Positions 17,112-26,233 are shown, numbered from the stretch's first letter. The stretch is DNA of 36,118 nt from Autumnicola edwardsiae (GCF_031846505.1 NZ_JAVRHP010000031.1:1-36118); one strand, 5' to 3'. A program made the numbers and translations. Notes: a model not told the origin generated them from the sequence alone.

Positions 17112-18596
17112 TTATTGATTTATTCCGTGGACTTTCCCACTCCATTTGGGAAATCTTACCTTAAAGATAGTGCCTTTATCGGGACTGGAAATAAAATTTA
17201 TTGTTCCATTATAGGTTTCCACGATATTTTTAACCATCGCCAGCCCTAGCCCCATTCCGCTTGATTTTGTGGTAAATTTTGGCTCGAAGATTTTTTCTTT
17301 GTTTTTATCTGGTATTCCCGAGCCATTATCACAAATTGAAATACAAACATTCTCTTCTTCCTCCTCCACACTTACCAGGATTTTAGGATCTTCCTGCTCC
17401 TTTAATGCCTGCACGGCATTTTTTACAAGATTAGTAATTACACGAATAAGCTGAGTCCTGTCGAATTTTGCCAGTATTTCTTCTTTTTCTGAAGTAAAGA
17501 CAATATAATTCTCATTGAATATATCCAGCGCCAGTTTTACAATTTTTGGAACATTAAGCGTCTCATTTTGCTGCGCCGGCATTTTAGCAAAATTTGAAAA
17601 AGCCGAAGCAATGGAACTCATTGTATCAATCTGACTAATAAGTGTATCGCTATACTCCTTTACCTTTTGTTCAATATCAGGATCATTTTTATCGAATTGA
17701 CGCTCAAAGCTTTGTACGCTAAGGCGCATTGGAGTTAGCGGGTTTTTAATTTCATGCGCTACCTGTTTTGCCATTTCCCGCCAGGCCTGTTCCCGTTCTC
17801 CTGTAGCCAGTTTTACAGCACTTTCTTCCAGTTCATCAATCATACTATTATATGCTGAAACCAGCGCAAAAATTTCTTCTGTGGCATTGTTGAGCTCAAT
17901 TTTCTGGTTCTTTTTGTCCAGTCTCGTCTGATTAATTTTTTCAGAAATGATCTTTAAAGATTTCGTGATATACCTTGAAAGGAAATAGGACATGATAATT
18001 GCCAAAATGAGCATAAAGAGATAAATCTCGCCCATACGCATCAAGAAGTTATTGAGATCCCTGTTAAGCAAACTATCATCCTGAAGATAAGGTAAATATA
18101 AAATTGCCAGCGGCTTAAATTTATGGTCGGTAATATAACTATAGGAGGACCTGTATTTTCGGCCCTCCACCTCTGTCTTTCTTAAATATCTTCTCTTGCT
18201 TGAGGAATCCAGTTTCTCAATTATATTTGGATCTATCCGGTTATCTGTAGTATCCCTAAAGGCAAAACCACTGGATTTTACCAGTAACCTCCCTTCCAGA
18301 TCATAGATATTAATAGGCATTTCATGTACCTGCGCTATTTGATAAATCTTATCTCGCTCCTCAAAAATTAAAGGAATATTTTCGGTATCAACCAGATAAG
18401 TAGTGTTGGCCAAGACAAATTTGAGGTTTTCCTTGATTGCCTGCTCTTTTCTCTCCAGGCGTTCCCTGTGATAGTTTTCAGCTTCCTGTTTGTATTGATA
18501 AACGGTAACACCGGCAATAAGAATAGAAGCTCCAAGCACCAGCAATATCATGGATATAAAGATTCGCGTACGCAGGGAAAGTTTTAAAAGCCTCAT
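17112..18596 (-). CDS. NtrY-like sensor histidine kinase
   Basis: This 494-residue membrane sensor kinase has a first membrane helix (about 12-33), an extracytoplasmic sensor region (about 35-185), a second helix (about 190-207) and a HAMP-like linker (208-260). The phospho-acceptor is His281 in the H box VAHEIKNPLTPMRLS. The ATPase domain has the N box NLVKNAVQAL, G1 CDNGSGIP and G2 GMGLGLAMV. The H-box form is typical of NtrY-like kinases. No response regulator is adjacent, so it is an orphan here. It is probably in one transcript with hemJ upstream and the enoyl-CoA hydratase downstream. Its signal is unknown. Confidence 0.92.
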   Translation of the reverse strand: MRLLKLSLRTRIFISMILLVLGASILIAGVTVYQYKQEAENYHRERLERKEQAIKENLKFVLANTTYLVDTENIPLIFEERDKIYQIAQVHEMPINIYDLEGRLLVKSSGFAFRDTTDNRIDPNIIEKLDSSSKRRYLRKTEVEGRKYRSSYSYITDHKFKPLAILYLPYLQDDSLLNRDLNNFLMRMGEIYLFMLILAIIMSYFLSRYITKSLKIISEKINQTRLDKKNQKIELNNATEEIFALVSAYNSMIDELEESAVKLATGEREQAWREMAKQVAHEIKNPLTPMRLSVQSFERQFDKNDPDIEQKVKEYSDTLISQIDTMSSIASAFSNFAKMPAQQNETLNVPKIVKLALDIFNENYIVFTSEKEEILAKFDRTQLIRVITNLVKNAVQALKEQEDPKILVSVEEEEENVCISICDNGSGIPDKNKEKIFEPKFTTKSSGMGLGLAMVKNIVETYNGTINFISSPDKGTIFKVRFPKWSGKVHGINQ

Positions 18597-18637
18597 AGAA
18601 AATTTCTTACTTCCGTTTTATCAATTATCGCACCAGT

Positions 18638-19189
18638 CTAGGATTTCGGGTTGCCTGACCTTATTTTTTTGTATAATCTTATTCCCAGCATCAGCACAAT
18701 TGCCAGTGCAAATATTCCCAGCACTCCATAAATCCAGTTGATTGCATCCCGAACAATTACAAGGAAAATCACAGCAAAAAGCACAAGGGTTGATCCTTCG
18801 TTCCAGATCCTCATTTGGGTGGATGTCCATTTTATAATATCCCTTTGCAGCTCTTTAAAAATTAAATGGCTTTTAAAGTGGTAGGCAAAAAGCAGCACTA
18901 CAAATCCCAGCTTTACCAGCATCCAGTCCTGCTGAAGCCAGGAGGGAATAAGAAAAAGCAGCCAGATTGCAAAAACAGTAGCCAGTATAGCCGAGGGCCA
19001 GGTGATAATGTACCACAACCTTTGGGTCATTAGCTTAAATTGATCTGTAAGAATTGTTTTTTCCGGTTCTGATTTCTGAGCGGCTTCAATATGGTAAACA
19101 AATAACCGCGGAATATAAAAAAGCCCGGCAAACCAGGTGATCACAAAAATAAGATGAAGTGATTTTATGTAATTATAATATTCAATCAC
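18638..19189 (-). CDS. hemJ: HemJ-like protoporphyrinogen IX oxidase (CopD/UPF0093 family)
   Basis: This 183-residue membrane protein has about four helices. The N-terminus (YIKSLHLIFVITWFAGLFYI) with His12, and a second His/Lys cluster in LLFAYHFKSHLIFKEL, fit the HemJ family, which oxidises protoporphyrinogen IX to protoporphyrin IX. Such proteins are often labelled only 'CopD family'. The heme context (hemH 2 kb away, and hemA to hemF and hemB nearby) and the absence of hemG or hemY from the window support HemJ. It starts 3 bases after the stop of the toxin gene. Specificity is inferred from family and context. Confidence 0.82.
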   Translation of the reverse strand: MIEYYNYIKSLHLIFVITWFAGLFYIPRLFVYHIEAAQKSEPEKTILTDQFKLMTQRLWYIITWPSAILATVFAIWLLFLIPSWLQQDWMLVKLGFVVLLFAYHFKSHLIFKELQRDIIKWTSTQMRIWNEGSTLVLFAVIFLVIVRDAINWIYGVLGIFALAIVLMLGIRLYKKIRSGNPKS

Positions 19190-19192
19190 TGC

Positions 19193-19477
19193 TTATGGCT
19201 TTTTTGTGGGATCCTGACGGGTATGGAAGACGGAGTGGATAATAATTTCATTCTCTTCAATATTATAGATAATAATATAGGGGGATTTTTCTACCTGAAC
19301 CTGACGGAATTTATTTCTACGGATAAAACTATGAGGATTCTGCTTTAAAATGCGGAATGTAGAATCTAATTTATCTATAAAAACTGTACTCAATCCTTTT
19401 TGTTTATTTTCATACCATAGGACAGCTTCTGAAATTTCCTTTTCCGCTCTGGGGAAGAGCCTGATTTTAAAGCTCAT
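19193..19477 (-). CDS. ParE/RelE-superfamily toxin
   Basis: This 94-residue toxin-fold protein shows the ParE pattern: A-EKEISEAVLWYE near the N-terminus, GLSTVFIDKLDSTF, then NPHSF, the strand VEKSPYIIIYNIEENEIIIHSV and a C-terminal HTRQDPTKK. ParE members poison gyrase and RelE members cleave mRNA; the target here cannot be told from sequence. Its start overlaps the antitoxin stop by 11 bases, as usual for type II modules. It sits directly before hemJ, so the module may share a transcript with heme genes. Confidence 0.85.
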   Translation of the reverse strand: MSFKIRLFPRAEKEISEAVLWYENKQKGLSTVFIDKLDSTFRILKQNPHSFIRRNKFRQVQVEKSPYIIIYNIEENEIIIHSVFHTRQDPTKKP

Positions 19478-19733
19478 GCTCTATTTTAATACGTTCTTTA
19501 ACTTCAGCCCAGGATTCCAGTTCTATTTTTCCCTCCTTGTATTTTTGATAGTCTCTATCTAGTTGTTCATAATGAGAATCAGGAATAGGAGAACTGGCAA
19601 AGTACTGCTCCGTGGCTTCTTTTACTTCAGAAGGAAAAGATTTTAGAATATTATCCACTTCTGCAAGCAACTTTTCGTCATTACACTCAATGATTTTTTG
19701 AAGAAGTTCTATTTTTAACTGATCCCTGTTCAT
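19467..19733 (-). CDS. Type II antitoxin partner of the ParE-like toxin
   Basis: This 88-residue acidic helical protein begins MNRDQLKIELLQKIIECNDEKLLAEVDNILK, a pattern common in Bacteroidota antitoxins placed before ParE/RelE toxins. The C-terminal half (WAEVKERIKIEHEL) probably folds on the toxin. No classic DNA-binding motif can be assigned with certainty. The call rests mostly on size, overlap with the toxin gene (19467-19477) and order. It lies between mateE and hemJ. Confidence 0.75.
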   Translation of the reverse strand: MNRDQLKIELLQKIIECNDEKLLAEVDNILKSFPSEVKEATEQYFASSPIPDSHYEQLDRDYQKYKEGKIELESWAEVKERIKIEHEL

Positions 19734-19786
19734 ATCTCCGGCTTTATTACAAATATAACTAATAAAGTGCTATGCCGAAACAGTGT

Positions 19787-21139
19787 CTAAGCAGTCTCTG
19801 TTTTAAGGCTTTTTCTTATTTCCCGGTTTAGAAAATATCCTGTCACTACGGTGGAAAGGAAATCGGCAATTGGAAAAGAAATCCAGACGCCAATTTCTCC
19901 ATAGAACCGCGGCAAAATTAGCACCAACGGAATAAAGAAAAAACCCTGCCTGGAAAGGGTGAGTAAAAAAGCCGGAACAGCCTTGCCTACTGCCTGAAAA
20001 TATGCCGCGCCTATTAACTGAAGTGCAATTATTGGTGTGGCGGCAAAAACCCAGCGCATGGCATCTGGAGTTTCTGCTATAATAGTGGCATTATCTGTAA
20101 AAATTTTTACTATTTCTTCAGCAAAACTCATTATTCCGGTAAAAACCAGTAAACCCAGAATTACCGCATATAGAATCGCTGTATTTATACTCTTCCGCAC
20201 CCGGGCATATTTTTTTGCACCATAATTAAATCCCGCAATAGGTAAAAATCCCTGTGTTACCCCAAGCACGGGAAAAAGTGCGAACATTAGCATCCTGCCG
20301 ATAATAGCATAGACGGTAACAGAATCCTCTCCGCCAAGATCAAACAGGATATTGTTCATCAGCAAATAAGTGATACTTACCACCGCCTGCCTGGCAAGGG
20401 TGACGAAACCAAGGGAGGAAATTTCCTTAAGAATAGGCCAGTCAAACCCAAAATGTGGCCAGCTTATTTTTAATTCAGAATTTTTAGAGAGAAAAAACCA
20501 GACCACGTAACCAAGACAAAACACATAGGAAGCTGTTGTAGCCCACGCGGCTCCAAGCATCCCCATTTCCAGCTTATATATTAAAAAATAATCCAGGATT
20601 AGGTTGCCTACCGAAGGAATTATCATCGCCGCCATTGCAAAATTCGGCTTTCCTTCTGCCCTTATCACACTGTTCCCCATCATGCATAACGCTAGGAAAG
20701 GTACCCCGTAAAGCACCACGCGGTAATAAACTTTTGCAGGATCAAAGATGTCACCTTTACCACCAAAAGCAGGAATAAGATCATTTATAAATACAAGCCC
20801 CACAACAACCATGGTAATGGTAAGAAGTAGCGTGAGCGTAATTTGATTTCCAAAAGTTTTAAGCGCTCTGTCCTGCTGCTCTGCACCAAGCGCCCTGGAA
20901 ATAATAGAAGAACCACCTATCCCAATAGCCATACCTAAAGCAGCTATAAAAAAGGATACAGGTAAAACGACATTTATTGCCGCAATGGCTGTGGGGCCTA
21001 TCCAGTTCCCAACAAATATTGTATCAATAAGGATGTTAAGGGACATTACCAGGATTCCCACCGAAGCCGGTGCGGCCTGCTGAATCAATAATCTACTGAT
21101 TGGCCTGTTTCCCAGTGCCGCCGAATCTATCCTTGCCAT
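19787..21139 (-). CDS. MATE family efflux transporter
   Basis: This 450-residue inner-membrane multidrug/toxic compound exporter has twelve predicted helices in two homologous halves. The family opening (GNRPISRLLIQQAAPASVG) and repeated small-residue helices such as GMAIGIGGSSIISRALGA are clear. The substrate is unknown. Its ATG overlaps the stop codon of hemH by one base (TAATG), so both are translated from the same message. Export of porphyrins or other heme intermediates is a possible idea from context only. Confidence 0.9.
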   Translation of the reverse strand: MARIDSAALGNRPISRLLIQQAAPASVGILVMSLNILIDTIFVGNWIGPTAIAAINVVLPVSFFIAALGMAIGIGGSSIISRALGAEQQDRALKTFGNQITLTLLLTITMVVVGLVFINDLIPAFGGKGDIFDPAKVYYRVVLYGVPFLALCMMGNSVIRAEGKPNFAMAAMIIPSVGNLILDYFLIYKLEMGMLGAAWATTASYVFCLGYVVWFFLSKNSELKISWPHFGFDWPILKEISSLGFVTLARQAVVSITYLLMNNILFDLGGEDSVTVYAIIGRMLMFALFPVLGVTQGFLPIAGFNYGAKKYARVRKSINTAILYAVILGLLVFTGIMSFAEEIVKIFTDNATIIAETPDAMRWVFAATPIIALQLIGAAYFQAVGKAVPAFLLTLSRQGFFFIPLVLILPRFYGEIGVWISFPIADFLSTVVTGYFLNREIRKSLKTETA

Positions 21140-22173
21140 TATGCTTCAACAGGCTTTTGGTAAGCCCATTCATCAATCCACCTGCCAAGAACATTCACCC
21201 AGTCATGCCGATCGTTTAGACATGGCACAACAGTAAATTCCTTACCTCCAACTTCATGAAAAATCTCTTCGCCTTCCATGGCTATTTCTTCGAGGGTTTC
21301 GAGACAGTCTGAAACAAAAGCGGGTGTAACTATGGCCAGTTTTTTCATTCCCTGATTCCCGAACCTTTCTATAGTCCTGTCTGTATAAGGCTGTAACCAC
21401 GGATCAAATCCTAATCTAGACTGGAAAGAAACGCTATACGTATTTTCTTTTAATTCAAGGTATTCTGCCACCAGCCGCGTAGTTTCATAACACTGGTGCC
21501 TGTAACAGAATTGATGTGCTGTAGAAGCTGTCTTACAACAGGAACCATCTATTTTACAATGAGAATTGGTAATATCGCTCTTACGTATGTGCCTTTCCGG
21601 CACTCCGTGATAAGAAAACAAAAGATGCTCAAAATCCACGCCTTTTAATTCTTCGGAAATGCTGTTTGCCAGAGTCCTTATATAATCCGGATGATTATAA
21701 AATGCAGGCACGCTTGTGAATTTCATCTCCGGAAAATGTTCCTTTCGCAGTTCTTCGGCCAAAACCAGAATCGTCTCGGTAGTAGCCATGGCGAATTGGG
21801 GATAAAGCGGAAAAATAAGTACCTCATCTACACCTTTATCATGCAACTCCTGTAATCCAGATAAAATATTGGGACTCCCATACCTCATTGCGAGCGCGAC
21901 AGGTACAGAGGTGATTTTGTCAATTTTCGACTGTAATCTTTCCGACAATACAATTAGAGGAGAACCTTCATCCCACCAAATTTTCTGGTAAGCTTCGGCA
22001 GATTTCTTTGGCCTGGTATTCAATATTATTCCTTTAACAAGTAGCGTTCGTGCCCAGTAAGGAACATCTATAACCCTTTCGTCCATCAGGAATTCACCAA
22101 GATACTTTTTTACGTCTTTAGGATCTGTACTATCTGGAGAACCCAGATTTACAAGAAGTGCACCTTTACTCAT
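21139..22173 (-). CDS. hemH: Ferrochelatase
   Basis: This 344-residue enzyme inserts Fe2+ into protoporphyrin IX, the last step to protoheme. The active-site His189 lies in LFSYHGVPERHI, and the conserved Glu292 in SDCLETLEEIAMEG. A cluster of five cysteines (206, 212, 213, 223, 228) sits right after the active-site His, as in ferrochelatases known to carry a [2Fe-2S] centre; cluster binding here is inference. It has its own promoter (22192-22221) and its stop overlaps the MATE start. Confidence 0.95.
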   Translation of the reverse strand: MSKGALLVNLGSPDSTDPKDVKKYLGEFLMDERVIDVPYWARTLLVKGIILNTRPKKSAEAYQKIWWDEGSPLIVLSERLQSKIDKITSVPVALAMRYGSPNILSGLQELHDKGVDEVLIFPLYPQFAMATTETILVLAEELRKEHFPEMKFTSVPAFYNHPDYIRTLANSISEELKGVDFEHLLFSYHGVPERHIRKSDITNSHCKIDGSCCKTASTAHQFCYRHQCYETTRLVAEYLELKENTYSVSFQSRLGFDPWLQPYTDRTIERFGNQGMKKLAIVTPAFVSDCLETLEEIAMEGEEIFHEVGGKEFTVVPCLNDRHDWVNVLGRWIDEWAYQKPVEA

Positions 22174-22191
22174 AACTTTTCGTTTTCAGAA

Positions 22192-22221
22192 CAAAAATAG
22201 AACTATAATTTGAGGGGCAAA
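22192..22221 (-). promoter_or_regulatory. hemH promoter
   Basis: On the minus strand TTTG, an 18-base spacer and TATTTTTG make a near-ideal Bacteroidota -33/-7 pair. The -7 box lies 18 bases before the ATG at 22173. This suggests that hemH is transcribed independently of the AraC-type gene. Confidence 0.65.
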
Positions 22222-22321
22222 CAGCTTGTGCATTATACTTTCTTATTGCCCTATAGAAGAAGAAAACTTATTTTTTCCTGCTAAAATGGAGGATTTTTTG
22301 CTGAAATTCACAATAATGCAC

Positions 22322-23221
22322 TTACGTAGTCGAAGGTAAAGACATCACGTACTTTTTAGGCGTAGTACCGAATTTTTTCTTGAAAGCAGCAATAAAATGA
22401 CTGGAAGTGCTGTAACCTATTTTCAGCCCCACTTCGTTTACGTTATATTCCCCGCTGTCCAGCAATTTTCGGGCGTATTCCATCTTATAATCGAATAAAA
22501 AACTATAAACCGAATCCCCATAAATCTGTTTAAAACCTTCCTTCAGCTTTTTCAGGCTTAGGTTAATTTCCTCTGCCAGATCCTGTAAAGAAGGTGGCTC
22601 TGCCATTCGATTAATTACAATGTCCTTTGCTTTTCTAATCTTCAGGATATTTTCTTCGTCACTTAAAAAAGGGCATTGCTCCACATCGGGATCTTCAGTC
22701 CTGTTAAAATAAAGGCTTAAAAGCTCGTATGCTTTACCTTTAAAATAAAGATTTTTAATGCTGGGCGTTAGGTTAAAATTCATCAACTGGTTAAGCACTA
22801 TAGCCATTGAAGGAGAAACGGGGGCATCCTTATAATATTTTTTATCCTGGTTCTCCTTACTTAAAAAAGTGATATATCCAGCCTCCTGAGAAAACAGGGA
22901 GTGAAATTTTTTGATGGAAATAACCAGCGAAATAAGCCAGGAATTTGCTGCCAGGGAGAGATTTAAAGGCAAACTGCGCTGCGGATTATAAAGCAAAAGT
23001 GAATTTTCTTCTACTAAAGGAAGTTCATAACTGCTGTTATTGAACATAAATTTACCATGCCCTTTTACACTAAAGTGGAATTGTATAAAAGTATTATCTA
23101 TGTCCCGCACCATTTGTTGAGTGTCATTAGTATCATTTTGAAACTTGAGTACAAAGAAGCCCTCTTCCACTTTTATTTCCTCTGTTAAACCTCCAGCGGT
23201 ATTTTTTACTTGATCATCCAT
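22322..23221 (-). CDS. AraC-family transcriptional regulator divergent to hemA
   Basis: This 299-residue regulator has an N-terminal effector region (about 1-190) with a cupin-like pattern (FIQFHFSVKGHGKFMFNN) and a C-terminal double helix-turn-helix (about 200-295, with LQDLAEEINLSLKKLKEGFKQIYG and VNEVGLKIGYSTSSHFIAAFKKKFG). It resembles PchR-like regulators that sense siderophore or iron. Divergence from hemA, with 198 bases between the starts, suggests control of heme genes, perhaps by heme, iron or a porphyrin. No binding site could be assigned. Confidence 0.9.
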   Translation of the reverse strand: MDDQVKNTAGGLTEEIKVEEGFFVLKFQNDTNDTQQMVRDIDNTFIQFHFSVKGHGKFMFNNSSYELPLVEENSLLLYNPQRSLPLNLSLAANSWLISLVISIKKFHSLFSQEAGYITFLSKENQDKKYYKDAPVSPSMAIVLNQLMNFNLTPSIKNLYFKGKAYELLSLYFNRTEDPDVEQCPFLSDEENILKIRKAKDIVINRMAEPPSLQDLAEEINLSLKKLKEGFKQIYGDSVYSFLFDYKMEYARKLLDSGEYNVNEVGLKIGYSTSSHFIAAFKKKFGTTPKKYVMSLPSTT

Positions 23222-23285
23222 AGCTTTTTCTCTTTCTTATTTAGAATGAAACCAAATTGTAAAGCAAAAACCTTTCGGTTTACTC

Positions 23286-23293
23286 CAAAAGTA
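23286..23293 (-). promoter_or_regulatory. -7 promoter box of the AraC-type gene
   Basis: On the minus strand the bases read TACTTTTG, 65 bases before the start at 23221. The -33 box is unclear. Confidence 0.45.
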
Positions 23294-23388
23294 CGGCATT
23301 TTCAAATTTTGTCTCACTTTTTGTTAATAATTATCATCTATCGACACATTTAGTACTTACAGCGTTACTTTATACTTTCTCTATATAG

Positions 23389-23396
23389 TACTTTTG
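23389..23396 (+). promoter_or_regulatory. -7 promoter box of hemA
   Basis: TACTTTTG lies 23 bases before the hemA ATG at 23420. No TTG is found at the expected -33 position, which would fit dependence on an activator such as the divergent AraC-type protein (inference). Confidence 0.5.
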
Positions 23397-23419
23397 CTCC
23401 TCATACCCCAAACAGGTAC

Positions 23420-24676
23420 ATGGAAGATTATCATATTTCTAAAGGAAAACATTTTTATACGATTGGCCTTAGTTATAAAAAGGCCGATGCAGAAATAAGA
23501 GGACATTTTAGCCTTGATGAAGAATCCAAGAACAGATTGCTGCAACAAGCTAAAGATGAAGGTGTAGACGGGATTTTACTGACATCTACCTGCAACCGGA
23601 CAGAAATTTACGGTTTTGCTGAACATCCTTTTCAGCTTATTAAACTTCTTTGCGAACACACTCACGGTACTGTAGAAGAATTTGAGAAAGTGGCTTACGT
23701 TCACAAGAACAAGAAAGCTATTTCCCACATGTTTCGTGTAGGTACCGGCCTGGACAGTCAGATCCTGGGCGATTTTGAAATTATTAGTCAGTTACGGCTG
23801 GCTTTTACTCGTTCAAAAGAGTTTGACGTGGCGAATGCTTTTCTTGAAAGGCTTGTAAACGCAGTAATTCAGGCCAGTAAAAGAATTAAAAACGAAACTG
23901 AAATTTCCAGCGGGGCAACTTCTGTTTCTTTCGCTTCTGTACAATATATTCTGAATAATGTAGAGAATGTTTCAGAAAAAAATATTCTTCTCTTCGGAAC
24001 AGGAAAAATAGGTAGAAATACGTGCGAAAACCTTGTAAAGCATACACAAAATAACCAGATCACGCTAATTAACCGAACAAAAGACAAGGCTGAAAAAATA
24101 GCCGGAAAATTCAGTCTTATTGTTAAAGATTATGCAGATCTACAGGCAGAAATTAGAAAAGCAGACATCCTTATTGTTGCTACGGGTGCTCAGAACCCAA
24201 CGGTTTCTAAAGAACTTATTTACTGCAAAAAAGATCTCCTGGTCCTGGATTTGTCCATTCCAAAGAATGTTTCTGAAGATGTAACCAAGCTTGAAAATGT
24301 GCAATTACTGCACCTGGATCAACTCTCCAAAATTACCGATGAGACGCTGGAGCGGCGCAAGCAGTTTATTCCGCAGGCAGAAGTTATAATTGGAGAAGTG
24401 GAAAACGAATTTAATCAGTGGCTGGAAACCAGGAAATTTGCACCTACCATAAAAGCGCTAAAAAAGAAATTGAGAACGATGAAAGATGCCGAATTGGACT
24501 TTCAGCGTAAAAAAATAGCCGACTTTAACGATGAGCAGGCAGAAATTGTTAGCAATCGCATTATTCAGAAAATAATGAAGCATTTCGCCAATCATTTAAA
24601 AGGAGATTCCAATACTACAGATGAGAGCCTGGAACTTATCCAGAAAGTTTTTCAACTTGAAGAACTTCAGAAATGA
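23420..24676 (+). CDS. hemA: Glutamyl-tRNA reductase
   Basis: This 418-residue enzyme reduces glutamyl-tRNA to glutamate-1-semialdehyde with NADPH, the first committed step of C5-type heme synthesis. The catalytic Cys58 is in LTSTCNRTEIYG. The glycine-rich NADPH site is LLFGTGKIGRNT, and a C-terminal dimerisation helix follows. This shows that the organism uses the glutamate route, not ALA synthase. The partner hemL is not in the window. The stop overlaps the hemC ATG by 4 bases. It is the first gene of the large plus-strand heme operon. Confidence 0.96.
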   Translation: MEDYHISKGKHFYTIGLSYKKADAEIRGHFSLDEESKNRLLQQAKDEGVDGILLTSTCNRTEIYGFAEHPFQLIKLLCEHTHGTVEEFEKVAYVHKNKKAISHMFRVGTGLDSQILGDFEIISQLRLAFTRSKEFDVANAFLERLVNAVIQASKRIKNETEISSGATSVSFASVQYILNNVENVSEKNILLFGTGKIGRNTCENLVKHTQNNQITLINRTKDKAEKIAGKFSLIVKDYADLQAEIRKADILIVATGAQNPTVSKELIYCKKDLLVLDLSIPKNVSEDVTKLENVQLLHLDQLSKITDETLERRKQFIPQAEVIIGEVENEFNQWLETRKFAPTIKALKKKLRTMKDAELDFQRKKIADFNDEQAEIVSNRIIQKIMKHFANHLKGDSNTTDESLELIQKVFQLEELQK

Positions 24677-25587
24677 ACAAAGTAATTAGAATAGGCACCC
24701 GCGATAGTGAACTTGCCCTCTGGCAGGCAAAAACGGTACAGGCTGCATTGGAAAAACTTGGCCACGAAAGTGAATTGGTACCGGTAAAATCTTCCGGAGA
24801 CCTCAACCTTGATCAACCACTCTACGAGATGGGAATTACCGGGATTTTCACTAAAACCCTGGATGTCGCCATGATAAAAAATGAAATTGACATTGCGGTA
24901 CATTCTATGAAAGACGTTCCTACAGCTCTTCCAAAAGGAATTATAGAAGGTGCAGTGATGAAAAGGGCAAATTTCAGCGATATTCTTGTTCATAAAGGTT
25001 TGGATTTCTTAGATGCCGAAGGAATTATTGCCACCGGAAGCCTTCGCAGAAAAGCACAATGGCTTAATAAATATCCCACACACAAAGTTGTCGACCTCCG
25101 CGGTAACGTGAACACCCGCATGCAAAAACTTGAAGATAGCGACTGGAACGGAGCAATATTCGCAGCGGCCGGACTCGAAAGAATTGAAATAAAACCAGAT
25201 AATTTCATCGATCTTGATTGGATGATTCCCGCACCCGCCCAGGGTGCCATGTTAATTGTTGTAAAGAAAGAGGACGAATTTTGCCAAAAAGCTGTTTCGG
25301 CTTTAAACCATAGAGAAACTGAAATCGCTGTTCATATCGAACGAGAATTTCTGAAGAAATTAGAAGGTGGTTGTACCGCACCTATTGGGGCTATTGCGAC
25401 TGTAAAGGACGATATTGTGCATTTTAAAGGGTCACTCTTAAGTATTGACGGAAGCACGAAATTTGAAGTAGAAAAAGAAGTTCCTGTAGATGAAATTGAA
25501 GGTTTTGGAGAAGCCTGTGCCGAAGAAATTTTGAACAAAGGCGGAAAAGAACTGATGCTGGAGTTCAAAAAGGTCATGAAAAAGTAA
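24673..25587 (+). CDS. hemC: Porphobilinogen deaminase (hydroxymethylbilane synthase)
   Basis: This 304-residue enzyme joins four porphobilinogens into hydroxymethylbilane. The dipyrromethane cofactor Cys234 is in LEGGCTAPIGA. The catalytic Asp81 is in HSMKDVPT, and the Arg-rich binding loop is TGSLRRKAQW. The length is standard. It is coupled to hemA by an ATGA overlap and followed after 4 bases by hemD. Confidence 0.96.
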   Translation: MNKVIRIGTRDSELALWQAKTVQAALEKLGHESELVPVKSSGDLNLDQPLYEMGITGIFTKTLDVAMIKNEIDIAVHSMKDVPTALPKGIIEGAVMKRANFSDILVHKGLDFLDAEGIIATGSLRRKAQWLNKYPTHKVVDLRGNVNTRMQKLEDSDWNGAIFAAAGLERIEIKPDNFIDLDWMIPAPAQGAMLIVVKKEDEFCQKAVSALNHRETEIAVHIEREFLKKLEGGCTAPIGAIATVKDDIVHFKGSLLSIDGSTKFEVEKEVPVDEIEGFGEACAEEILNKGGKELMLEFKKVMKK

Positions 25588-25591
25588 GGAA

Positions 25592-26233
25592 ATGCCAACC
25601 CTCCTCTCCACAAAAAAGCTTTCTACTGCCCAAAAACAGCTTGTTTTAAATTCCGGACTTAGATTTGTGGAATATGACGCTATTCAGATCGATTTTGTCG
25701 ATTTTGAAGCTATTTCAGTTGAAAATGCGATCATTCCCAGTAAAAATGCAGCTAAAGCCGTCGTAAAAAAGTGCATTTCGATTGAAAAATGTTTTTGTGT
25801 GGGTGAGAAAACTTCAGCATATCTTAGGGATCATAATTACAAAATAGTTGAAGTTGCAGATTATGGTCGAAACTTGGCAAATATCGTCCTCAATAATTAT
25901 AATGAACAGAAGTTTACCTTTTTCTGCGGAAATAAACGAAGGGACGAAATTCCTTCAGTTTTAAAAGAGAACAATATTGCTTTTGAAGAAATTGAAGTTT
26001 ATAAAACCAGGCTTAATTTTCAACATTTTCGGCAGGAATTCGACGGAATCATGTTTTTTAGTCCCAGTGCGGTGCAGAGTTTTACAAAAGAAAATAAATT
26101 GAAGGATTCTATTGTATTTTGTATTGGAAAAACAACAGCTTCCGAAGCAAAAAAACATACCGAAAATATAGTTACCGCTACCAAACCGAGTATAGAAAAC
26201 GTGATTGTACAGGCGGTAAAAAATTTAATTTAA
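25592..26233 (+). CDS. hemD: Uroporphyrinogen-III synthase
   Basis: This 213-residue enzyme cyclises hydroxymethylbilane to uroporphyrinogen III. The family is poorly conserved; support comes from the two-lobed alpha/beta pattern, the segment GIMFFSPSAVQSFTKEN typical of HemD, FCIGKTTASEAKKH near the end, and the position 4 bases after hemC. It is slightly short but within the family range. The next 164 bases hold REP-like hairpins and then the RAYT gene. Confidence 0.88.
   Translation: MPTLLSTKKLSTAQKQLVLNSGLRFVEYDAIQIDFVDFEAISVENAIIPSKNAAKAVVKKCISIEKCFCVGEKTSAYLRDHNYKIVEVADYGRNLANIVLNNYNEQKFTFFCGNKRRDEIPSVLKENNIAFEEIEVYKTRLNFQHFRQEFDGIMFFSPSAVQSFTKENKLKDSIVFCIGKTTASEAKKHTENIVTATKPSIENVIVQAVKNLI

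Noticed and set aside
25860..25880. Similarity to the dispersed motif inside hemD
   Set aside because: GGTCGAAACTTGGCAAAT differs at several positions and is in coding sequence; not counted as a copy.
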